A stretch of 52,600 nucleotides of DNA from CAYPTY01 sp965659005 (GTDB lineage: Bacteria; Bacteroidota; Rhodothermia; Balneolales; Balneolaceae). The position numbers were made by a program, and so were the translations under genes. The stretch is taken from positions 1-52,600 of the forward strand of contig CBFHVG010000049.1 of NCBI GenBank assembly GCA_965659005.1, written 5' to 3'. The number at the start of each line of letters is the position of its first letter. Position 1 is the stretch's first letter. Below are positions 1 through 5,920 of this stretch, in pieces. The notes under the pieces are model-generated. The model saw only the letters and a list, made by a program, of their open reading frames with translations. It was not told the DNA's origin and did not search any database.

Positions 1-180
1 ATTTTCTACCCCATAACAAAAACCAAAAAATCGAGGGATGTAAAACTGAACCGGACCGAAATCAAGCAGAGTTGGAGTCAAATCCTTCTTCATGGGATCG
101 GTGATCTTAGTCGCTTCCTTAATCTGTCGGATAATCGGCGATTTGTACATCTCGGGAATTATAAACTTTTTGCGCGCCAT
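1..180 (-). CDS. ispH: 4-hydroxy-3-methylbut-2-enyl diphosphate reductase, N-terminal part (runs off the window)
   Basis: The start codon is the ATG at 180-178 and 60 residues are visible before the left edge. The last visible residues, FFGFCYGVEN, match the first iron-sulfur cysteine motif of IspH (GFC-x-GV-x-x-A), which binds the [4Fe-4S] cluster used to make IPP and DMAPP in the last step of the MEP pathway. About 45 residues precede this motif, as in the longer Bacteroidota-type IspH proteins; E. coli IspH starts much closer to the motif. Two other MEP genes, ispD and ispF, lie at 25590-26755, consistent with an MEP-dependent organism. The rest of the gene is outside the window, so the remaining cysteines cannot be checked. 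Confidence 0.8.
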   Translation of the reverse strand, partial: MARKKFIIPEMYKSPIIRQIKEATKITDPMKKDLTPTLLDFGPVQFYIPRFFGFCYGVEN

Positions 181-215
181 GGGGATAAAACGTCTATAGC
201 TTTTAAGAACGTTCA

Positions 216-258
216 GTAATTATTAATTAATAATTTAGAATTTATAATTAATAATTAC
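216..258. repeat. AT-only inverted repeat at the 3' end of smc
   Basis: GTAATTATTAATTA (216-229) and TAATTAATAATTAC (245-258) are perfect reverse complements, giving a 14-bp stem around a 15-nt AT-rich loop. The right arm covers the smc stop codon (255-257). It could be an end-of-transcript hairpin or one copy of a dispersed AT-rich intergenic repeat. No second copy was seen in this window. Confidence 0.55.
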
Positions 259-3200
259 GCCACCTCATCCATCTTCACACCAACCAGTTTGGAGACGCCG
301 GTTTCGGGCATGGTAACGCCGTACATCATCTCAGCTTTTTCCATGGTCTTCTTGTTGTGAGTGATGATAATGAACTGAGTTTCTTTTGAGAAGTTTCGAA
401 TCATTTTTGCGAAACGTTCAATGTTGGCATCATCTAGTGGAGCATCAACCTCATCAAGTACACAGAAAGGCGAAGGTTTAACCAGATAAATAGCGAATAG
501 CAATGCGATGGCCGTCAGTGTTTTCTCACCACCGGATAACTGATTAATCGTTGATGGTCTTTTGCCCTTAGGCTGAGCTTTAATTTCGATTTTAGACTCT
601 AAAGGATCCTCTTCATTTTCGTCGATGATAAGGTCACAATAATCGTCTTCGTTGAATAGCGTTTTAAATACTTTCTGGAAGTTTATCCTAACTTCTTCGA
701 AGGTAGTATTGAAACGCTCAATGGCCGTTTCATTGATTTCATCTATAGTTTCAAGAAGCTGTTTCTCAGCACTTTCAAGATCCTCAATCTGAGTTTCATA
801 AAGCTCAAGGCGTTCCTTTTCTTCGGCAAACTCATCAACAGCAAGCATATTTACTTCACCAATTGAATTCAGTTTTTGTCGAAGCCAAGAAATGCGAGAT
901 TTTGTTTCCTCAATATTGGTATCTGCCGGCAATGTCTCTGTCACCTGATTCATAAGAATTCCATAGGTATCCCAGATGTGATCAGAAAGTGACTGGCTTT
1001 GAAGCTCAAATTTCTCCTTAGCCATAGACAAGTGATGAACGAGATCCATGTTTACTTCCCGTTGTCGGCGGATCTCTTTCAGGTTCTTTTCAAGTTCGTT
1101 AATAGAACCTCGCTGAATGGCTGATGCTTCTTCAGCTTTTGCAAGACCTTTATCTGCTTCTGTTTTCTGAGTCTTTGCCTCTTCCAGTTGGCCAGATAGG
1201 GTCTTAATACTTTCCGAATAGTCTTTAATACGCTGATTACTCTCAGTAATTAAACGCTGTCGATTTTCAATACCACGATTTAAGCCTTCGATGCCATTTT
1301 CAGCACGAGTAATATCCCTTTCGAGGTTATCCAGCTTATTCTTCATGTCCTGATGCTTAAGCTGAGCATCATTGTATCTCGATTGTGCCAGGCTGCGTTG
1401 TTCTTCCAGTTCCTGAAGTTTAATTTTCTTTTCAGAAACTAAAGATTCTGACTTCTCATAGGAGGTCTGAAGTTGTTCATGTTTAGGCTGAATAGCTTCA
1501 AGTTCATCCTGAGCAGAACCCTCGGAACCCTTTAATGTGTCTTTTCGATTAACAAGCTCTGAGATATTCTTCTGATAAACCTGAACTTTTGAGTTCATGC
1601 TATGCAGCTGTTGTTCGATTTTTCGAACGTCTTGTTCCTTTTCTTTGAGGTTCTGGCTTAACTCTCCAATATTCAGCTTGTTGTACTTATCAACCAGCTG
1701 ATTCAGATAATTTTCTAGCTGATTTATTTCACTCTCAGCTTCTTTTGAAGATTTTTCAAGCTTTTCAATTTTATCATTAAGGCCTACGCGAATACCTGCA
1801 TTCTTACTTTTGGATCCGGCTTTAAAGAAATGACTCTGAGTGTACACTTCACCATCTTTAGTAACACCACTTACATTTTTTGCCTTCAGAGTTGTAAAAT
1901 CATCAGCAGTTTCGACAAGAACTACATTCCCAAGAAGAAGTTGTTTAAGGGCAAAAAACTCAGAATTACACTTCACTTTATGGAACAAAGCATTTTCATC
2001 AACGGGATAGGTTGCCGCCAGCTGATCCAGAGGTATAAATGTAGCACGCCCCTTTTTCTGTTCCTTTAGTATACTTGCTGCTTTGCGGGCATCGGCCAGA
2101 CTTTGAACTACGATATAGTTCAGAGCAGATCCCAAAACTGCTTCCAGAGCAACAGCATGTTCTTCATCTGTATCGAATAATTCTGATACCGGAGCCAGTA
2201 ATTTAAAATCGAAGCGTTGCTTATCAATCAGGTACTTGACGCTATTCGGATAGGCTTCATTTGAAGAAGCTAACTCATTTAGAAGCTGAATTTCAGATTT
2301 ATAGGCCTCTACTTTCGATCTAAGACCTCGAATCTGATCTTTCACCTCATTCTGTGCGTTAGCAAATTGCTCACGTTTATCGCGCTGTTCCTCGAGATTC
2401 TCTTCCAGTTTCTCTCTTTCATTGAAAAGCGCAGATAGTTGTTTCTCAACAGCAGCTTGTTCCTCACTTAGTCCGGTTACCAGTTTATTGAGGTCTGCAA
2501 TTTCCTGATCAATGCGCTCCAGGTTGCCTTCAGTATTCTCCAGTCGGGATTCTATCTTAATCTTGGATTCCTGAAGTTTGACAATTTCATTACTGATGGA
2601 AGACAATTGAACTTCCTGCTCATACAACTCACCACGTTCCTTTGAATAGGTCTGCTGGAGTTCAGTGTATTTCTTTTTAGACTCATTCAGGATCTGATCT
2701 GACTTCTTTCTATCACCGTCGAATGTCTCCAGTTTCTTAACGCTGTCGTCCAGTAGCTCTTGGAGATCTTTAAGGTCTTTTTCTGAGTGCTTTATATCAT
2801 TTTGATACTGAGAAATAACCTTCTTCTCATTCTCAATCTTTTCAGAAGTAATTTGTGATTCAGTTTCAGCATCACGAATTGTGGAAGCAATCTGACTAAC
2901 CAGTCGCTGTGCCTCTGCCTGTGCTCTTTCTTTCTTGAGTAATTCCATGCGAGCCGCTTCATCTTCGCTTTCAAGCTTAGCGGCCTTCAATGTAATTTCT
3001 TCTTTTTCCTTCTCAGCCTTTTCGATCTGAGCTTGAAGTGGCTCCAGTTCAGCCTTTATTTTGTTGAATTCAAGAAGGGTGACTCCTTTGTCTTTCTCTT
3101 CCAGTTCAACTTTATACTTTTTAGCCTTTTCAGCTTTCTCAGCTTGAATTTCCAGAGAACGTGCTTTCTTGCGGATTTCGATCAGAATATCCTCAACACG

Positions 3201-3767
3201 CTGAAGATCTTTTTTAGTCTCTGCAAGTTTTCGAAGGGTCTTTTTACGCTGCTCTTTATATCGGGTAACGCCAGCGGCTTCTTCAAAGAGGTGACGACGA
3301 TCGTTATTTTTGTCGTTCAGAATTTCTTCCACCATTTTCAGCTCAATCACTGAATAAGCATCCGAACCCATACCGGTATCCATGAAGAGATCCATGATAT
3401 CACGAAGTCGGCAAGGGGTGTTGTTGATCAGATACTCTGAATCACCTGATCGATATAGTCTTCTTGTGATGGTTACTTCTGAAAATTCTACCGGTAGCAG
3501 GCCTTTGTCGTTTACAAAGGTGAGAGACACTTCAGACATACCCAAAGCTTTCTTCTTAGCTGTACCATTGAAGATCACATTACTCATGGAAGCTGATCGA
3601 AGTAGGGAGGGGCGCTGCTCACCGAGCACCCACCTAAGGGAATCCACAATATTGGATTTACCGCAGCCATTAGGTCCAACAATGGCCGTGATACCACTGT
3701 CGAATTTTACGTGGGTTTTGTCTGCAAAGCTTTTAAATCCCTGAAGATGTAGGTCGGATATATACAT
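255..3767 (-). CDS. smc: Chromosome segregation protein SMC
   Basis: A 1170-residue SMC ATPase, the usual length for bacterial SMC (about 1150-1190). It forms the ring-shaped condensin that, with ScpA and ScpB, compacts and segregates the nucleoid. The N-terminal head carries Walker A (GPNGCGKSN, near residue 32). Two long Glu/Lys/Gln-rich coiled coils flank a hinge at about residues 510-640. The C-terminal head has the signature LSGGEKTLTA and Walker B (FCVLDEVDAPLDD). The ATG at 3767 puts MYISDLHLQGFKSFAD first, the canonical SMC N-terminus. It lies 22 bp downstream of frr on the same strand and is probably co-transcribed with it. scpA and scpB are not in the window. Confidence 0.97.
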   Translation of the reverse strand: MYISDLHLQGFKSFADKTHVKFDSGITAIVGPNGCGKSNIVDSLRWVLGEQRPSLLRSASMSNVIFNGTAKKKALGMSEVSLTFVNDKGLLPVEFSEVTITRRLYRSGDSEYLINNTPCRLRDIMDLFMDTGMGSDAYSVIELKMVEEILNDKNNDRRHLFEEAAGVTRYKEQRKKTLRKLAETKKDLQRVEDILIEIRKKARSLEIQAEKAEKAKKYKVELEEKDKGVTLLEFNKIKAELEPLQAQIEKAEKEKEEITLKAAKLESEDEAARMELLKKERAQAEAQRLVSQIASTIRDAETESQITSEKIENEKKVISQYQNDIKHSEKDLKDLQELLDDSVKKLETFDGDRKKSDQILNESKKKYTELQQTYSKERGELYEQEVQLSSISNEIVKLQESKIKIESRLENTEGNLERIDQEIADLNKLVTGLSEEQAAVEKQLSALFNEREKLEENLEEQRDKREQFANAQNEVKDQIRGLRSKVEAYKSEIQLLNELASSNEAYPNSVKYLIDKQRFDFKLLAPVSELFDTDEEHAVALEAVLGSALNYIVVQSLADARKAASILKEQKKGRATFIPLDQLAATYPVDENALFHKVKCNSEFFALKQLLLGNVVLVETADDFTTLKAKNVSGVTKDGEVYTQSHFFKAGSKSKNAGIRVGLNDKIEKLEKSSKEAESEINQLENYLNQLVDKYNKLNIGELSQNLKEKEQDVRKIEQQLHSMNSKVQVYQKNISELVNRKDTLKGSEGSAQDELEAIQPKHEQLQTSYEKSESLVSEKKIKLQELEEQRSLAQSRYNDAQLKHQDMKNKLDNLERDITRAENGIEGLNRGIENRQRLITESNQRIKDYSESIKTLSGQLEEAKTQKTEADKGLAKAEEASAIQRGSINELEKNLKEIRRQREVNMDLVHHLSMAKEKFELQSQSLSDHIWDTYGILMNQVTETLPADTNIEETKSRISWLRQKLNSIGEVNMLAVDEFAEEKERLELYETQIEDLESAEKQLLETIDEINETAIERFNTTFEEVRINFQKVFKTLFNEDDYCDLIIDENEEDPLESKIEIKAQPKGKRPSTINQLSGGEKTLTAIALLFAIYLVKPSPFCVLDEVDAPLDDANIERFAKMIRNFSKETQFIIITHNKKTMEKAEMMYGVTMPETGVSKLVGVKMDEVA

Positions 3768-3789
3768 TAATTAGTTAGAGTCCCTGGTC

Positions 3790-4359
3790 CTAAACAGTCA
3801 TGATTTCTTGTTCCTTGTGCTCAAGAATATCATCAATCTTTTTAGTGTGTTTATCAGTTATGCTTTGAACTTGTTCCTCTGCTTCGAATTTCGAATCCTC
3901 AGGAAGTGATTCTGCAGCAACGGTCTTTTTAATTTCGTCGTTAGCATCACGTCTTGAATTTCGAACAGAAATACGTGCTTCTTCAGCTTTTTCCTTAGTC
4001 AGTTTAACCAAATCACGTCGTCGTTCTTCAGAAAGTATGGGTAATGGAATCCGGATGATGGCACCGTCATTGTTAGGATTCAGTCCCAGGCTACTTGCCA
4101 TGATGGCTTTTTCGATATCAGGGAGCACTGATTTGTCATAAGGCTCAATCATCAGCATACGCGGTTCAGGCACGCTAACATTTGCCAGCTGAATTAGCGG
4201 AGTTTGAGCTCCATAATAATCTATTTTTATTCCATCCAGCAAAGCTGGTGTAGCTTTTCCTGCTCGAATGTGAGAGAATTCTCTAATCAGGAATTCGACG
4301 GATTCATCCATTTTTTCATCCGCAAGCTCGATGATCATTTTCAGTTCTTCTGAGATCAT
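3790..4359 (-). CDS. frr: Ribosome recycling factor
   Basis: A 189-residue RRF (family about 185). With EF-G it splits the post-termination ribosome. Family features are visible: the N-terminal MISEELK start, the core RAGKATPALLDGI that contacts 23S rRNA, YYGAQTPL, and RDLVKLTKEKAEEARISVRN in the three-helix bundle. The ATG at 4359 is preferred over the internal Met at residue 8 because RRFs begin with MI-x-[DE]. frr normally follows pyrH directly. Here about 3.7 kb of mostly opposite-strand DNA separates them, and frr has its own promoter-like sequence at 4395-4425. smc follows after 22 bp. Confidence 0.97.
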   Translation of the reverse strand: MISEELKMIIELADEKMDESVEFLIREFSHIRAGKATPALLDGIKIDYYGAQTPLIQLANVSVPEPRMLMIEPYDKSVLPDIEKAIMASSLGLNPNNDGAIIRIPLPILSEERRRDLVKLTKEKAEEARISVRNSRRDANDEIKKTVAAESLPEDSKFEAEEQVQSITDKHTKKIDDILEHKEQEIMTV

Positions 4360-4394
4360 GTCTGTACAATTATTTTAGATTGCTTAACAATTTC

Positions 4395-4425
4395 GAAATG
4401 TACAAAATGAAGGGCTTTTGACAAA
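4395..4425 (-). promoter_or_regulatory. Bacteroidota-type promoter for frr-smc
   Basis: Reading the minus strand, TTTG (4425-4422), a 19-nt spacer and TACATTTC (4402-4395) fit the Bacteroidota primary-sigma consensus TTTG-N19-20-TAnnTTTG with one mismatch. The start site would lie near 4388, leaving a 5' UTR of about 30 nt. This would give frr its own promoter after separation from pyrH. Confidence 0.5.
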
Positions 4426-4459
4426 AAGTGAAAGAGGAGAAATGAAAAGTCAGTTCGGT

Positions 4460-4839
4460 TTAATTCTCAGGGATATATGTATCAGTGGAAGTACCTTGTG
4501 TGTAAATGAAATAATAGGTCGAATCTTCATTTAACTTGAATTGATATTTAATTGGTGCGCCCTGATACAGAAACTCATCCTCACCGATTTGAATTAATGG
4601 TATTTCGAATCTAAGAGCCCTTGTACTGTCCAAGTATTGAGCAGCTAGTTGTGTATCTTTTAAGTCTATATTAACTAGGCTGCCATTTTCCGTTTTATAC
4701 ATTCCTTTGTATTGTGAAATAAGCTCTGGCAAAAACATGGAGTCAGGATAAACCAAATCATAATCGAGAATACTGGAAATTTGAACATATGCTTTAAGAG
4801 CATCAGCTTTTTACGAATGGCTCTGAAAAATCGAATCAT
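4460..4839 (-). pseudogene. Decayed gene remnant: DUF6090-like N-terminus fused out of frame to a serine-hydrolase-like C-terminal domain
   Basis: From the ATG at 4839-4837 one frame reads MIRFFRAIRKKLM, which resembles the start of the Bacteroidota DUF6090 membrane proteins (MIKFFRxIRxxL), and then loses similarity. A second frame is open from 4810 to the stop at 4460. It reads LKAYVQISSILDYD, then a beta-rich stretch of about 85 residues (LPELISQYKGMYKTENG..., DEFLYQG) that looks like the C-terminal domain of beta-lactamase-related serine hydrolases. That frame has no ATG before its internal Met codons; the first possible start is a TTG at 4756. The simplest reading is debris from deletions and frameshifts beside the inserted peptide cassette. 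A real gene of about 98 residues starting at the TTG cannot be excluded. Confidence 0.4.
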
Positions 4840-4997
4840 ATAACCCCTATTAAATTACCCTACCCAATTAATCAAAAAGTGAGGAAGGACGAAAGGGGAG
4901 TTTTTGGATAAAGCAAAAATGTAAGGAAAGGGAATGATGTCGGTCTTCATAGATGACATGATTAGGAAATGATTAGGTCTCGCGGTTTAACCATTTA

Positions 4998-5013
4998 TTT
5001 GATCATGATTAAA
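4998..5013. promoter_or_regulatory. Possible operator upstream of the peptide genes
   Basis: TTTGATCATGATTAAA matches its own reverse complement at 14 of 16 positions and is centred about 30 bp before the first leader-peptide ATG. A TATAAT hexamer at 5026-5031 lies too close to the ATG for an ordinary promoter. No regulator gene is adjacent, so the role is speculative. Confidence 0.2.
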
Positions 5014-5035
5014 TATGAACTAAAATATAATAAAA

Positions 5036-5203
5036 ATGAAGGTAGAATTGATTAGTCAGGAAGAGATGATGAATGTTACGGGTGGCGGTATAGGCTGTTG
5101 GCTGGGTAAATGGTTAGCCAGAGTAGTCTATACTGTTTCATGTAATCAAACTAATACAGCTGCAGTATGTAATGAAATAATCAGAGCAAAACAGGAGAAT
5201 TAA
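5036..5203 (+). CDS. Double-glycine leader peptide A (putative bacteriocin or signalling precursor)
   Basis: A 55-residue ORF from the ATG at 5036. The N-terminus ISQEEMMNVTGG matches the double-glycine leader recognised by C39 peptidases: hydrophobic at -12 (I6), Glu at -8 (E10), Met at -7 (M11), Val at -4 (V14), Gly-Gly at -2/-1 (G16-G17). Cleavage would release a 38-residue core starting GIGCWLGKWLARVV. The core is mildly cationic with an amphipathic, Trp-rich N-terminal half. It has a GxxxG pair (G20 and G24) and three cysteines (C21, C36, C45). It sits one base before peptide B and upstream of a CPBP protein and a C39-ABC exporter, which supports it as an export substrate. I do not recognise the mature peptide. 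There is no clear Shine-Dalgarno sequence; the upstream is AT-only. Confidence 0.75.
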   Translation: MKVELISQEEMMNVTGGGIGCWLGKWLARVVYTVSCNQTNTAAVCNEIIRAKQEN

Positions 5204-5204
5204 A

Positions 5205-5375
5205 ATGAAAGGTAAAGTGATTTTAATGAGTGAAAATGAGATGATTAATTTGAGTGGAGGATCAATTCTTTCAGTAAAGAAATGGGCGATCGAATTCATT
5301 ATTCAAGTAGGAGAAGGTATAGCTGAAGATGTAATTGCTGAAGCCTGGGATTGTTTCTGGGAATCATTTGAATAA
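5205..5375 (+). CDS. Double-glycine leader peptide B (putative bacteriocin or signalling precursor)
   Basis: A 56-residue ORF starting at the ATG at 5205, one base after the stop of peptide A, with AGGAG at 5193-5197 as ribosome binding site. The leader MSENEMINLSGG again fits the consensus: Met at -12, Glu at -8 (E12), Met at -7 (M13), Leu at -4 (L16), Gly-Gly at 18-19. The predicted 37-residue core, SILSVKKWAIEFIIQVGEG..., is acidic, likely helical and ends in a Trp/Phe/Glu-rich tail with one Cys (C50). A G36-E-G-I-A40 stretch gives a GxxxA pair. The leaders of A and B are similar but the cores are not. A cationic plus an acidic helical partner is what class IIb two-peptide bacteriocins look like; a signalling role is the alternative. 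Confidence 0.75.
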   Translation: MKGKVILMSENEMINLSGGSILSVKKWAIEFIIQVGEGIAEDVIAEAWDCFWESFE

Positions 5376-5380
5376 TTAAT

Positions 5381-5406
5381 GTGGCAAGGTTACTTGCCAC
5401 TATTTT
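5381..5406 (+). terminator. Hairpin after the peptide genes (terminator or attenuator)
   Basis: GTGGCAAG (5381-5388) and CTTGCCAC (5393-5400) form a perfect 8-bp stem with a GTTA loop, followed by TATTTT. It begins 5 bases after the peptide B stop and ends just before the ATG of the CPBP gene. This would limit read-through so that peptide transcripts outnumber those for the membrane protein and exporter. The U-tract is short, so partial termination is more likely than full termination. Confidence 0.55.
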
Positions 5407-5407
5407 A

Positions 5408-5920
5408 ATGGAATTATTATTTAAAAAACTAGATAAACTGCCAAATCACAAAGTTATATTAACTTTAGTATTGATAGTGCTAGTTGTTGATATATTCTAT
5501 GTATTATTTATTGTATTAATTTTCACATTTAGTGAGTCATTAGGATATCTATCAGATGATCTAATATTTTTGCTTTTTGGCGATGATGAATTATTTAGCC
5601 CATTAAGTGAGTTTATTTCACTAGTTTTCATTGCCCCCCTCTTTGAAACTCTGATTTTTCAAATGCCACTTTACTGGTTTATTTCCAGGTTTACTAAAAA
5701 TCTTAATAATCTTGTAGTGATTATCACCTTAGTATTTTCTGCCATACATGTATTCAATGGACTGATAGCAGTATTAGGCACTTTACCAGGTTCATTTATT
5801 TTATCAATTACCTACATATACTATCGAAGAGCTAGTTTATCAAAAGCATATTGGTACACTGTGTTAATGCATGCAATTGGGAATTTCTATACATGGTTGA
5901 TCATTATTTGGATGATATAA
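5408..5920 (+). CDS. CPBP-family intramembrane protein (possible immunity protein)
   Basis: A 170-residue, very hydrophobic protein with about five or six membrane segments. The CPBP (CaaX protease/bacteriocin-processing) motifs appear in order: E80-TLIF-Q85 (motif 1, catalytic Glu kept, Arg replaced by Gln), F110-SAI-H114 (motif 2) and H155-AIG-N159 (motif 3). The frame could extend upstream to a GTG at 5381, but that codon lies inside a hairpin, so the ATG at 5408 is chosen. Its stop overlaps the exporter ATG by one base (TAATG), implying coupled translation. CPBP proteins beside bacteriocin genes often confer self-immunity, so an immunity role is the best guess; leader processing is a second. 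The gene is notably AT-rich compared with flanking housekeeping genes. Confidence 0.8.
   Translation: MELLFKKLDKLPNHKVILTLVLIVLVVDIFYVLFIVLIFTFSESLGYLSDDLIFLLFGDDELFSPLSEFISLVFIAPLFETLIFQMPLYWFISRFTKNLNNLVVIITLVFSAIHVFNGLIAVLGTLPGSFILSITYIYYRRASLSKAYWYTVLMHAIGNFYTWLIIIWMI

Noticed and set aside
4934..4972. 13-codon mini-ORF with GGAAAGGG upstream, a possible third peptide
   Set aside because: Too short, no double-glycine motif and no core region.
5021..5031. TATAAT before the first peptide gene as its promoter -10 box
   Set aside because: It lies 4 bases from the ATG and the nearest -35-like TTGATC is 21 bp away, so spacing is wrong on both sides.
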